Source: Salarias fasciatus (lineage: Eukaryota; Chordata; Actinopteri; Blenniiformes; Blenniidae). Taken from it: a DNA stretch of 64,000 nt. A program made the position numbers and the translations under genes. The stretch covers positions 20,179,586 to 20,243,585 of the forward strand of contig NC_043751.1 of the NCBI RefSeq assembly GCF_902148845.1, given 5' to 3'. The notes beneath the pieces are model-generated. The model did no database searches, was not told where the DNA came from, and saw only the letters and a program-made list of their open reading frames with translations. This document shows positions 1-11,342 of this stretch, one piece after another (the first letter of the stretch is position 1; each line of letters opens with the position of its first letter).

Positions 1-68
1 GTCATCGATGAGATGTGTCTGTAAGAAATCGTCGTTCTCATGAAAACGATCTCTCTCTCTCTCCTCAG

Positions 69-1572
69 GAGTGTCCAAAATGCCATGTGACCATCGAGAA
101 AGATGGTGGCTGCAATCACATGGTGTGTCGGAACCAGAACTGCAAAGCTGAGTTCTGCTGGGTCTGTCTCGGTCCATGGGAGCCTCACGGCTCTGCCTGG
201 TAAGAAACTTCATGATTCAGCGGCTCTCTAGTCCTGGCCTGTTGTTTCTGTCTCCTGATCGTGACTGAATGATTGAAGCTGTGACTAAATTTCATAGAAT
301 GCTTCTAATAAACACAGGACTGGACAAAATATTGTCCTCACCTCTGTCATCTTTTCCTCTTAGTTGTTTATGGTTGGGATTTTTTTTATTTTTTTTTTAA
401 TCAGCTGCAGTGGTTTATTACAATTTCTTATTGGAAACATACTTCCAGTCATGACCCACATTACTCTGGAAACTTTCCAGGTACAACTGCAATCGCTACA
501 ATGAAGATGATGCAAAGGCAGCCAGAGACGCTCAAGAGGTAATAAATTTATATTGCTGTGGAAATGGGTTTTACTTGAACGTTACATAAAGAGGCTGCAG
601 CACCCAACAAGTGTTGTGTGCATTTTTGATCCTGTGAAATGCATGTAGTCAGAGGAAATTCAGCCAAAAGCAGTAACTAATTATGTAAATAGTCATAAAG
701 TGTATTATCCTTGAAATTTCATTTTCATTTATGTGTCAGTGAGCTGGAGAAGCAGCTATAATATGCTCCTGTCGTTGCAGCGCTCCAGAGCAGCCTTGCA
801 GAGGTACCTGTTTTATTGCAACCGCTACATGAACCACATGCAGAGTCTGCGCTTCGAGCACAAGCTCTATGCTCAGGTCAAGCAGAAGATGGAGGAGATG
901 CAGCAACACAACATGTCCTGGATTGAGGTGCAGTTCCTGAAGAAGGCTGTGGACGTGCTGTGCCAGTGCCGCTCCACGCTCATGTTCACCTACGTCTTTG
1001 CCTTCTACCTCAAGAAGAACAACCAGTCCATTATTTTTGAGGTACGGTCCAAGGATATGTGTTGTGTGGTGGTGTGTAGGTTAAAGAATGGAATCAAATT
1101 TTCATGAATTGGATGCAGGGGATTGGCAAAGCGGTTTGGTTAACTTTCAATGTGTGTTTTTAGTGTTTCCCTTTAGATTAAAAAGGGACAGATTCGAATT
1201 TGTTCAGCTTCTAAGAGCAGATTATCAAAGATCATGGACTTTTCTGTAAACTGCCTGTAAATCATGTTGTGTGTGTATTTTTTTTTTTAGAACAACCAGG
1301 CAGACCTGGAAAATGCCACTGAGGTGCTGTCAGGCTACCTAGAGCGAGATATCTCCCAGGACTCTTTGCAGGACATCAAGCAGAAAGTACAAGATAAGTA
1401 CAGGTCAGTGCCAGAAGAACCATGTGAAGGTCTGACACGGTGAAGTCGTGTCTTCATGGACTCTGACAGAATGTCTTGTGTTTCTAGATACTGTGAGAGC
1501 AGGCGAAGAGTGCTGCTACAGCACGTGCATGAAGGCTATGAGAAGGACCTGTGGGAGTACATTGAGGATTGA
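69..1572 (+). CDS. arih1: ARIH1 (ariadne-1 RBR E3 ubiquitin ligase), C-terminal exons
   Basis: Partial gene; the 5' part lies outside the window. Coding exons are 69-199, 481-538, 781-1041, 1291-1403 and 1488-1572, all with AG/GT borders and matching phases. The product runs from the Rcat (RING2) domain to the C-terminus and, from memory, matches human ARIH1 nearly residue for residue, ending at the equivalent of 557. The first exon carries the CPKC zinc ligands and the GGC motif whose Cys corresponds to catalytic Cys357. The third exon carries RFEH (human F430/E431) and the fourth the residue matching E503; these Ariadne-domain positions hold the ligase in its autoinhibited state. ARIH1 works with UBE2L3 and neddylated cullin-RING ligases to place the first ubiquitin on substrates. 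No defects are seen. A teleost arih1-like duplicate cannot be excluded from this portion alone. Confidence 0.96.
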
Positions 1573-2800
1573 GGACACGTCCCAATGCAACGGACTCTTG
1601 AGTACCTTGACAAACTTAGAGCGCTGATGCAATTAAACAGGGCAGCACGGGCCTTCTGCCGCCTCTCCTTTGGCAAACCAACCACTTTTGCGTCATTTTT
1701 CCTTGGATTTGTTTAACAAAATCTTCAAAGTAAATTATATTTAAAGGAAAGGTAGAATAATAAAATGAAAGTGTACTACAGTATTGTTAGCAACAGAGTG
1801 GAGTCTCGAGAAAGCAGAAAATCCATCTTAAACAAGTACATCCTTTGGCTTGTATTGTAATACCTCCCCCGAAAGATCTTATTTTCCTTTTGTTTTTTGC
1901 TTGTGAATCTTTTCTGTTTTGATTTTTGACTTTTGTTTTCCCATTAGTGTGAAAATGTTTTCAACACAGCTTTAATTGTCCTGGCCATGTCTGCAATATG
2001 TGGTGAGATCCTTGTCTGGGTGGCTGAATGTTGATAGGCTGATTGCAAAAGGGGCAAAGACATTTCAGAGGGGAAAAGAAGAAAACGCATAAAAAAAGAA
2101 CAAAATAGCAAGTCTGTATTTTTCAATTTGTAAATAGTCCATATGCATGGAAGTTAAAGAGCAAGAGTGGCACGTGTTTGCATAATTTTGAAATTTTGAA
2201 ATATTTATTCTTTACCAATATTGGAAAGGTGTACTTTTGCCATGTAGGTTGAGTTTGTTTACTCCCTTCTTAAAAGTCGGAGGTTGGAGGAGTTTGGCAA
2301 TAAGGCGTTCGTCCTATCATCCTCAGTCTCTTCAGAGCAGTGCACAAATGACACCTTATCAGCGACTCAAAACGGAGACTGATAGAAAGATAAAGGACTC
2401 GATGGAAGTCCATGATTAAATGAGAAAACCAAGAGCTGAAAAGATTTTACAGGTCAAAGGTTAAGGTAGATTGCACCGGCCCTGTGCCCCCTCTATGCTA
2501 ACCTTTTTCCATACCCTTAGTTGTTTTTGGAGTTGTTTAACATTTAAGAACATTACTAATTATTTGTAAGAGCCAAACTGAGTGACATTCACTCTTTTCT
2601 TTTCTTTTTTTTTCTCTCTTTCCTGACATGGCTTGAGGTAGCACTCCTGAAGCTCCACTTGCACCTTGGGGACTGGAAGAGGTGATAGAATGTACCGACG
2701 GCACGGCTTTCGCAGTGCTGCTAATTGGGCTCGATCACTGTCAAACAGGGTCAGGCGTTTGCATCACTCTTGCAGGGATTATTTGGAAGGCACGAGGCCA

Positions 2801-2833
2801 GTGGTGGCGGCGGCGGCAGCAGCAGCAGCAGCG
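2801..2833 (+). repeat. GGC/AGC trinucleotide repeat in the ARIH1 3'UTR
   Basis: A GGT/GGC run passes directly into about five AGC units. It sits in the inferred 3'UTR of ARIH1 and is likely to vary in length between individuals. Confidence 0.8.
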
Positions 2834-3368
2834 CCTCTTTGAAGGGATCTCCTGCCTTGCAGTGAGGCTGAACTTTGCTTTAAACCAAGATGCGCAGATG
2901 GACTAGGGGTGATCCTCAAGCAGATGAGGAATATAGGACAAACTTCTAAAGGTTGTAAGAGTGTTTTTTGTAACGCTGTTATGCTTTTTGCATTAAAGAC
3001 TGTTTTTTTTGTTTTTGTTTTTTTGTTTTTTTTGCAAATGGGTTGAGGTTTCAACATTGAAATGTCAGTGCCCCTCCTGGTTTTTGCATTGTTCTGTGTG
3101 GCGGGCGCTCTGGTCGTCAGGCTCTCTGCTTGCAAATGCTCGTTCGTGTCTCTGCAATGTGAACGTCTTCAGAAGACTGACGAGGGGGGGGACATGAATA
3201 AACAGGCACTGATGCAAGTTAGAAGATGACACCAAAGTGTCTCAGCCATCATGGAAAAAAAACATCCTTTGCCCCAGTTTCAGATCTTTGGGGAATTCTC
3301 TCCCAAATGCTTCTTATGTGTTCAAACTTATTTTATCCTAGCAAATTATAAACTGTATTGTTTATTTG

Positions 3369-3374
3369 AATAAA
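3369..3374 (+). promoter_or_regulatory. arih1: Polyadenylation signal AATAAA of ARIH1
   Basis: Canonical hexamer followed by T-rich and GT-rich sequence (TTTTTGGGAGTACTGTGTG). It is the last strong signal before the convergent gene on the minus strand. Confidence 0.5.
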
Positions 3375-4379
3375 TGTCATGAGAAATCTCATTTTTGGGA
3401 GTACTGTGTGAGTCATTAGAGTAGGTTTGATCTCAAGCATATTAATTACCCGAAACATCCATAATGCATTTCTGCGCTATGTATTTTGCGATGTAGTGTA
3501 CCACAGACCTTGGCAGAGCTGTGTCTTCCAGAATAGGGTGGACTTAATTTGGTAACCTTTAAATAATTTTGATTTTTAGATGAAAAATGTTAGCTTTTTT
3601 TGCACCAAGTTTCTTTGGAGATTGTCCGATAAAAGATGAGGTGGTTGTTTGTATGTCACTTTTGAATTAATTTTTTTTTTGTCTGAAGTCAGCGAACCAA
3701 TGATGACACAAAGTGAATGGATAAAAGATCGTCTATTTTCCTCTTAAGTTTTCTTGCAGTAACACCAGCTACACCTGTGGTCATTCTAGGCTAACATGCG
3801 CTCCAGGGCTCATTCTGTTTTCCATCGTGTCTGCTAGTAGTTTCATGAACATTTCAACTTAACATTTGAAGTAACGGTCGCAGCTACTTACATTAAATTG
3901 AGGCATCCAAAAACTTTTAATACTTTTTTACATATCTTTTCTTTATGCTATCAAAGGTGTTTTATTTCCTTTTAGTGTAAAAATGTGGGGAAAAATAGAT
4001 GTCTGTTTTGGAGAAAATATTAAAGTGCAAAATGTTGCAAACATTGTTCTGGCTGGTTGTTTGATGGTGGTCCCACGCCTCTGTTGAAGCATTTTTTCAT
4101 TAAAAAAAAAAAAAAGCCACATTTGAGTATGGGATGTGTTTAAAACTGTATTAAATACCTCCCAGTGTCTGCGTCAATCTAATTCCAAAAGTGGCATTTT
4201 AAGTGGTTTAAGAAGAAATCTGCAGCCAGCTTTGAATCGCATGTTCACCTGCTCCACTGTTGTGACCCCAGAAGCCAAAACACTCCGTTGCATTAATTGG
4301 CATTTGTGAATTTTCCTTGTATCTCGAGGAGTCGCTGATAATTGGAGGCATAAAATGAAGCAAAGCTGTGATGCACACA

Positions 4380-4385
4380 TTTATT
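4380..4385 (-). promoter_or_regulatory. Polyadenylation signal of the Spin-like gene
   Basis: AATAAA on the minus strand about 610 bases past the stop codon of the 356-residue gene at 4994-6064. The stretch 4386-4993 is therefore read as its 3'UTR; no other gene is seen there. Confidence 0.5.
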
Positions 4386-4993
4386 CAAGGCAATCGTGAG
4401 GATAATGCTCTTGAGAGTTCAATCATCTGAAGTCTCAGAAAATTAAAATACAATTTGAGGTTCAGCATGAAGGTTCGCAGTGATTCTGTACACAATGTGA
4501 GAATATTCAGAGCGCACAGCTTTGCTCGGCTTCAGTTACACGAACAAACACCAACCACAGTCTTCAAGGTCAAAATCACTCTGCTACAATCACAAGACTG
4601 GCTCTGTGTTCATGTAAACCTATGTAAATGCGGCTGCCACTGCGTCACTCTTATAAACAATGCCTTCATGTGAACTACCGTACGCACACAGTGAATATTT
4701 CAATACAAACATGGATAAAAAAAACATACCTAACTTAATGAGTGCTTCAAGTTAATTCATATTGAGGGCGTTAACTAATGTCTTCTGAACTGCCCAAGGC
4801 ACATTTTCCCCACATTGTCAAAATGTGGGCAGAGACAGAAGCAAAAGTTGATCAAACTTCAAGCACGTCAGATGTAAATTTCATCTCTATACTCAAGTGA
4901 AAAGGCACGTTAAGGTGATCTCACCTCTGAGACAGGACGCACTGATATCAACCTGTTTTAAATATTAAAAAAAAAAAACAACAATCATAAAAC

Positions 4994-6064
4994 CTAGTCT
5001 TCGATTTTGAGCCAGCCTTTTTTATAGTCTATCAGCAGCTCTAGGTAGTACTTCCACTCTGGCTCACTGTCATACCGGACCTCGAATATAGTCTTCAGAG
5101 GGTTGGGGTGAGCTTCGTGGATCCGGAGCACCTCTCCCTGGTACCACACCTCTGACTTGTCATCCTCCTCGTACAGGTGGCGGATTCTCTTCCCCACCAG
5201 GTCTGGGCAGTACAGCCTCAGGGCCCTGTGGGCCCTCTGCACGGCCGAGCGCAGGACCCACCGCCTCCTGTGCTCGGCACTGTGGCAAGCGGACAAGTAG
5301 GGGCAGTATTTGATCTTCAGGTGTGACCTGTGTTTTCTTTTAGAGGAGCTGCTGAGGGGTCTCAAGGCATGAGAGAGGCCCCCTGCTCTCTGCCACTGGT
5401 GGGTCACTTTGGGCGTCCTCTCGCTGATCGCCAATTCCTGATCGTCATTCTGCAGGTGGGAGGCATCGGCAAACGTCCCCAGCTCCGGCACGGCTTGGTA
5501 ACGGGCCTTTTTTCTGTTGAGGCCTCCGCTGAGCATCCTCCTCAGTTTGAGGATCATGCCCGGATGCTTCTTGTTGGGTCTGACCTGGGGTTTCCCCAAG
5601 TTGGAGGGCTGATCGACGGGGCACGTGCCCGACTGGCTCTCAGACTCTCTGTCACTGTGAGAGAGGTCGTCAAACGTCAAGGGACACGTCCAGCTTTCAG
5701 CAGCTGGGCTTTGCGAGGACTCCTGCTCGGAATCTCCGCTCTCGGTGTCCTGGCAGTTATGAGCACCTGGATATTCCTCTGGAAATGTGTCCAGAACGCC
5801 TCCAGCCACAGTCTGTTCCATGTCTGCTGCCTCCTCCTCATCTGACAAACTGTTGTCTAGAAACATGCGCCTGGAACTGCTCTTTACTCTGCTCTTGCTT
5901 CTATTCTTATTCCACTGCGGTTGTGTTTCCTGGTCCCTCATGTCTCTCTGTGTTTGTGTTTCACCGGGTGACGCTGAAGAAGCAGTGGAGTCTGAATATA
6001 CAGCAGGCATACAGCTGTCGGAGGCTTCGCAGCCTACGTCTTGCTTTCGATGGTCCGGCTCCAT
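4994..6064 (-). CDS. Uncharacterised 356-aa protein with C-terminal Spin/Ssty-like domain
   Basis: Single open exon whose first base is about 6072, right after a TTTCAG acceptor. The ATG at 6064 is the first in frame, but a short upstream coding exon is possible because the frame stays open to the splice site. Residues 1-280 are Ser/Glu/Asp-rich and low in order, with a basic patch near 170-190 and an Arg/Lys/His-rich patch near 245-280. Residues 289-356 form a compact domain starting LVGKRIRHLYEEDD, with WYQGEVL and FEVRYD motifs and ending in GWLKIED. That pattern resembles one Spin/Ssty (Tudor-like) repeat, the fold that reads methylated histones in spindlins. Only one repeat is present, so it is not a spindlin itself. 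A chromatin-reader role is inference. It is convergent with ARIH1 and lies downstream of C15orf39 on the same strand. Confidence 0.75.
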   Translation of the reverse strand: MEPDHRKQDVGCEASDSCMPAVYSDSTASSASPGETQTQRDMRDQETQPQWNKNRSKSRVKSSSRRMFLDNSLSDEEEAADMEQTVAGGVLDTFPEEYPGAHNCQDTESGDSEQESSQSPAAESWTCPLTFDDLSHSDRESESQSGTCPVDQPSNLGKPQVRPNKKHPGMILKLRRMLSGGLNRKKARYQAVPELGTFADASHLQNDDQELAISERTPKVTHQWQRAGGLSHALRPLSSSSKRKHRSHLKIKYCPYLSACHSAEHRRRWVLRSAVQRAHRALRLYCPDLVGKRIRHLYEEDDKSEVWYQGEVLRIHEAHPNPLKTIFEVRYDSEPEWKYYLELLIDYKKGWLKIED

Positions 6065-6072
6065 ATCTGATC

Positions 6073-7090
6073 CTGAAACACAGAGAGTATGTAAATGAAG
6101 ACTGTGTTGACCAAAGGGGAGATTTGTTTAGAAAGTAGGTTACGTTACACTTCTCACTGAAAGCAAATTAATTCACTTCCTTCACAAATGATCGCTAAAA
6201 TCATAAACCAGCCTCCACAACATCCACTTCCCACATGCAGGTTGACAAACGAATGCTCCCAGACCACCTATTCAGCAGACAAGAACAACGAGAGAAACTA
6301 TTCTATTAATATCAGCTGATACATGGTGATTGGACTGCTGATCCTCCAACATGAAACACCCTTTCAGCAGAGGAAGAACAACAAAAAAAAAAAACGATTG
6401 TGGGAGTAAACAGGCAAGCTGGAAAAAAAGTCAGCTGCTAAGCAAGGATGCGATCAGTCCCGATAAAAGAGTGATGCAGAGAGTGGGAGAAGCAGAATGT
6501 TCATACACCAAAATCCTGGTCTGCCAACCTCACGTGGATTAACAGTCAGCAATGAGTAAAAATTAAATCAATCATCTTTGTTATTTTTCTGATTGTTTTT
6601 TTTTTTTATTATTATTATTAAATTTCTCACAACTTTGTAGAGCCACAGAAAAAAATAAGCAAAGCACTTGAGCATGAAGAAATCATTGAGCATGCTTGAT
6701 TTGAATGAATGAGTCTTACATTTCAGATCTGAGCCTTTCACAGGGAAGAATCAAGCTTAGAACTAAAGTCAGTCCCGAGAGGAAGAGACGCGTTGAGACA
6801 AAGACGGATGTGGCCGACTCGGACAGTGTGTCGTCTCCCATCCAGACTTCAGCCACGTATGAGTGTGTGCGTCAAAACCGTCACAAAAACATGTAGAGAG
6901 ATCAAAGACGGCTGAAGTGGTGAAAACCTACTTCACACACCAGGTTTAACGCCATATGTATGGGGCAGGAACACCCCCACCCACCCCCACCCCCCACACA
7001 CAAAACCAGAAATTACGCCACAGTTCCCCCTCTGATTGTATTCAACCCCCCCCCCCCCCAACTTCCTTCCTCTGGTGATGTCTTCTGCCA
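6073..7090. other. Non-coding stretch upstream of the Spin-like gene
   Basis: Probably the 5' intron and promoter of the minus-strand Spin-like gene, or spacer after C15orf39. It contains an A/T-rich run near 6590-6625, a small CpG-richer patch at 6760-6860 and C-rich tracts at 6974-6995 and about 7046-7060. No convincing exon was found. Confidence 0.4.
6974..6995 (-). other. Potential G-quadruplex
   Basis: The plus strand has C-runs of 5, 3, 5 and 6 separated by single A bases. On the minus strand this gives four G-runs with one-base T loops, the most stable class of parallel G-quadruplex motif. It lies upstream of the minus-strand Spin-like gene. Confidence 0.6.
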
Positions 7091-7097
7091 CCCTGCC

Positions 7098-7402
7098 TCA
7101 GAATCTTAAAGGTCTCGTCACTAACGCGTGCACAAGGAAGCGTGCCAGCGCTTTCTGAGCAGCCCGGCAGAGCCCTCCCACTTCCTCCACCCACCCACAG
7201 CAAGTAGAATGCAGCCATGCAGTTTCATCTCGTCCTTTTTTGAAGATTAGCAGAAATGGAGAGTGATTTCTAATCAGAGCAAGAGGCAAAGCGTGGTAAG
7301 CTGGAGGGACAACATTAAAACAAAAAAAACAAAAACAAATAAAAGAAAATAAGTCAATACAGTATACCTGGACTTGCTTTTGGACATCTGGTGAAGTTGG
7401 GT
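7098..7402 (-). CDS. Possible C-terminal exon of C15orf39 homolog
   Basis: A strong 3' splice site on the minus strand (long T-run then ACAG) ends at 7403. The sequence from 7402 continues in the phase left by the donor at 8119 and stays open to a TGA at 7098. The translated tail is low in similarity to anything I recall and contains a run of Phe/Cys-rich codons, so a shorter exon entering near 7234 in the same phase (RDETAWLHS) is an alternative. This is a candidate only. Confidence 0.25.
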
Positions 7403-8118
7403 CTGTAAAAAAATGGATTTTATATTGAATAATATGTCTCGCTGTGAACTGTCCCCCTTCGCAAAAACGAGGGTGAAATGCAGACGATGCAGAGCAAAAA
7501 AAAAAAAAAAGCTATTTGAGGAAAAGCTATGCAAAACATAGTATAGGGGAAAAAAAAAATCATAGCAGGATAATGAAATAATACTGTGCACCCAAAGGGG
7601 ATTTCCAGAAATTTGCAAGCTTGGACAAGAAGTCCTGTTTGTGCGGTCATGCTGTATATGTCACATGGTCAAATAACCAAATCAGATGTAAAAACTATTG
7701 GAGAATGTACAGCAATAAAATGATTTCCAGGACATGGAACCAAAGTGAAGTAAGTCTCTTTATATATATGTCTGTCGGAAAAATTAACTGTGCAAATCTA
7801 AATGCTGTGTCAATGCTGAGAACAGTTGATGGAAATGTAGAAAAACCTTCCTGGAGTAGTCATGAACACATATATATAATTCAAATATGTGTCAAGCTTT
7901 GTCCCTTCATGGTTTATTAGAATTCGCACACTAATTCTAACGCCTGAAAAGAAGTAATGAAGACGCATATGCAGCTTTATGGTATTCCTGTGCAACAGCT
8001 GGAAATTCATTGTTGAATTTAAATTATTGAAAAAAAGAAACTCCATTGCATTGTATTCCATGTATTCTGCATTAGTGTTGTGAAGTTATCCGAGTGTAAC
8101 TCATAACCACGGACTCAC

Positions 8119-11100
8119 CCAGATGTTTGCAGACGTAGGTGTAGTACAAAATGTTGACCACGTCGGCGTAGATGTCAGGCAGGTGTTTGAGGGACATCAG
8201 CCTCCTGAGTTTGGAGGAGCAGGCTCGTTTGTGGAGCTGGATGAGGATCTTCTCCTCGGACAGCGTGGTGGGCCGCAGCCCCACTTTGTGCTCCTGCAGG
8301 ACCTGGTCGATGAAGCTGCCCTGGACCATCGGAAACAGCAGCTCCTTCACCACCAGCATGGGGAGGAACACGGCTCCTGTCCGGTAGACGTGCGGGAAGG
8401 GACAGCGCTCCTGGGCAGTGTACTCGTTCAGCCTCTGGAGGACCTCGTGAAGCGCCGATTTCATCTCCTCGTTGATCCACACCTCTCTGGCTTTCACCCC
8501 TAATAAGCAGGACACTTGCTGGACTTTGGCCGACGGAGATTTGGGTTCAGTTATTTCTAGCCGAGACAACCACTGCTTCAGCTCCGGCTCTGAAGACGCT
8601 GACACAGATTTGGATAGCAGCTTGCAGAGAGAATGATGCAACTCCAAAAAGTGCTTGCGAACTGGCCTGTGAATATCTAATATTGGCTGAGGTTCGGCGA
8701 TCGGCTGCACGGGTGGCCTCTCCGAAGGCAGAACGCAAGGACTAGACAGAGGAGCATCAGGAAGAACTATTTTGAACCTGGAAAGTTTAAGACACTGAGG
8801 TGGAATGTTACTGATATTTAGTTTGGTCTGAGGCAGCTGAACTGGACTAACAGATTTAGGCTGAAGGCTTGTTTGTTCATACGGAGAGTGTGCATCAAAC
8901 TGACAGGATGAGTTCACCAGTTGCAACACAGCAGGCTTGGTTTCGTCTGAAGTTTCACTCTGAGCTGCTAATGAAGGTTTGAGGTCTCGCTCATCAGAGT
9001 CACGTGTCTTTTTCAGCAGCGTGGGCTCACCGTCGGAGGTATCATCGTCACTCAGCTCCTTTTTGATAATCACTTCACTGTACTCAGTGTGAGGCACAGG
9101 AGACTCTGACTGATCCACGTCAAGTGGCTCCACTTTTTCTACTTTGATGTTTTTGACTTTTTGGATGACAGTGTCCTGGTGGATTTCTTCAGAAGCCTCA
9201 TCGACAGGATCCTGCTCGCCTCGATCTGGGCTCTTTTCCTTAACGTCTGATACGGGCCTGACTTCAGGCTGCTCAGGGGTGTGGACAGTCCTCTGTGGAG
9301 TTCTGCCAGGAAATATCCCCCGATGGGCCGGCAGATATGGTGCTAAGCTGAAGACAGTGTCAATAACTGGCATGGGAGAAAAGCTAGATGCATTTCCTAC
9401 TTGGAGATTTGTCATCTTTTGTTTCTTTGCAAGATCCACTTCGGATAGATCCTTGTCCTCTTCTTTTATTTTGATGGGTGGCGTTACTTGTGAAATACTT
9501 CTTTTCAGGCCATCTTTATGACCTGTGCCTCCTAAAATCAGCACAGAGCCACTCTGTCTGTTTACGGTGGGAACAACAGGGGAAAGCAGTTTTCGGACCT
9601 TCACCTCATCGGGTCCAGCTGTCTGGGTTCGATCTGAGTCGTGATTGGGCGTATGAGACCTCCGCACAGCTGGGAAAACGGGGAAGCTTTTGGGCTGTTT
9701 CGGGTAAGCTTCACAAGAGGAGTAGTCCACAGGTCTGTCCCTGCTTAAGCCAGGTGGAGAAAACACAGCTGGGTCTAAGTGCATGCCAGTGAGCGGAGAG
9801 AAAAACCTGCCAAGCTGGATACTGGCTGGGGAGACCCCACGCTGGCTCACGAGTCTAGTAGGACTGTGTTGGTCCACAAGGAGGAATGGTGATGGGGCTT
9901 TAAACGGATCAGCATGCAGGCTGGTCTTGGGTTTGCTGCTGTGAGGACTTGTTGCAGGGGCCACGGGAAGAGGTTTGTGCTGGCTGGATGGGGAAACATT
10001 GATGCAACTGGAGTGAAAACTGGGTGATGCATGTGGTCTTTTTATGGGGGATCTGATTTGGCTTGCATCTAAATGAAATCTTGGAACTGCGTAACATGGA
10101 TACTCAAAGCCCTGCATAAAAGAATGGGTCGGCAACATTTCGGTGCGAGGCAAAGGGATTTCAGCATTAAGTGACTGAGGCACAATATAATGTTCCTGAG
10201 GATGTGAGGTGGGGTGTTTATGAACAACAGGGACATCTTCTCTTTTCTTACTGCCACTATCTTTACACTGCGCCCTGTTCTCTACCCCCACATTTGCCTG
10301 AGGGTAGTAAAACACTGGGTGCTGTGCAAGCTGGCCATATTTGGACATGGGAGAATGTTCCTGATAAACCTCTGAGGTCATACGCTCATATGTAGGATGG
10401 GAGGAGATTAGGCCAGGGTAGCCTCTGGGGGAAGTCTGTAACGACTGGCCGTGCTCGCTTAAAGAACGAAACAGTGACCGAGTCGGGGCGCAGGGGTAAC
10501 CGCTGTAGGTTGGCTCAACAACACCAGGCAGAGTCCTCGTTCTACCTGGGCTGTATGCATCCACGGTGATCCTCTTCAGCGCCTCCTCACTGGCCTCAAA
10601 CTGTAAGCCTCTTTGCTGCAGCAGAGTGTTTTGTGCTTTCCGTTGCATAGGGGATAATTCAGTGTAGTGAGCGCCACTTTGCATCCATTCGCGCTCGTAT
10701 ACGGTGTTAGGTATCCTTGGAGCGCCGTGTTCCACACTGTACGTTGGTGCGATCACGCACCCCAGTTCATTACAGCAGGGGGCGTGTCTGTAAACTGGCT
10801 TTGGGATGGCTAAGTAAACAGAGTTTTCAGAATGAGAAGGTGAACTCTCACATCCACTTTTTTGTTTTCGGATTCCGACTGACACAGCGGATGCAGGACT
10901 GCTGATCTCAGGACTTTTAGTGTACAACATAAAGCCCGGCTTGGACGGCGTGTGTCGCAAGGGGGAAGAATGAGGATGGCTTTCTTCTGAAGAAGCGCCG
11001 TCTTGTCTGTAAATCAAGTGGTTCTGTCCCATCATGCCAGAGAAGGGATTCAACGGGCTTCTGCCATCGAGCAGAGTTGTCTTTGAGTTGCTCCAAGGGG

Positions 11101-11296
11101 GCGTGGACCTTACTCCATCTTTTCCTCTGGGGTCATATGCGATGTATGCTCCACTGTACTGCAGTGCCTGCTTACCCAAAAAAGCAGACATATTTGGTTG
11201 TTTTGACAGTCCCGAGGATGGTAGGGTCCCATCGAATATTGGCATCTTCCTCTGAAGTACTGGGTCAGTGATGGTCTGCATGGACTCACTGCCCAT
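8119..11296 (-). CDS. C15orf39: C15orf39 homolog, large main coding exon
   Basis: Single exon of 1059 codons plus one base, close to the human protein's length of about 1,050. Start ATG at 11296 is the first in an exon that begins at 11342 after a TTCTCAG acceptor. Most of the protein is Pro/Ser/His-rich and probably disordered, with basic patches and acidic stretches near residues 690-790. The final ~190 residues are the conserved part, including VFLPMLVVKELLFP and LRPTTLSEEKILIQLHKRA, the segment I associate with C15orf39. Function is poorly defined in the literature I know. A GGTGAGT donor at 8119 indicates splicing to a further exon; reading straight on instead reaches a stop at 8072 after 15 more residues. 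Adjacency to PPCDC matches human chromosome 15q24. Confidence 0.88.
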
Positions 11297-11342
11297 CCTG
11301 CGGTTTCTTTATTATGATGGTGCACTCGATCTTCCTCCAGAC

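Larger units (their letters stand above)
1573..3395 (+). other. arih1: ARIH1 3'UTR
   Basis: No coding content is visible after the TGA at 1570-1572. The stretch is AT-rich with U-runs. An AATAAA at 3369-3374 is the best distal polyadenylation signal; AATAAA-like words also occur near 1757 and 3197, so shorter isoforms are possible. The exact end is inferred. Confidence 0.6.

Noticed and set aside
6705-6896. Open frames on both strands in a CpG-richer patch (plus 63 residues; minus reading YVAEVWMGDD with a hydrophobic end)
   Set aside because: Neither has convincing splice borders or a recognisable family; left as non-coding.
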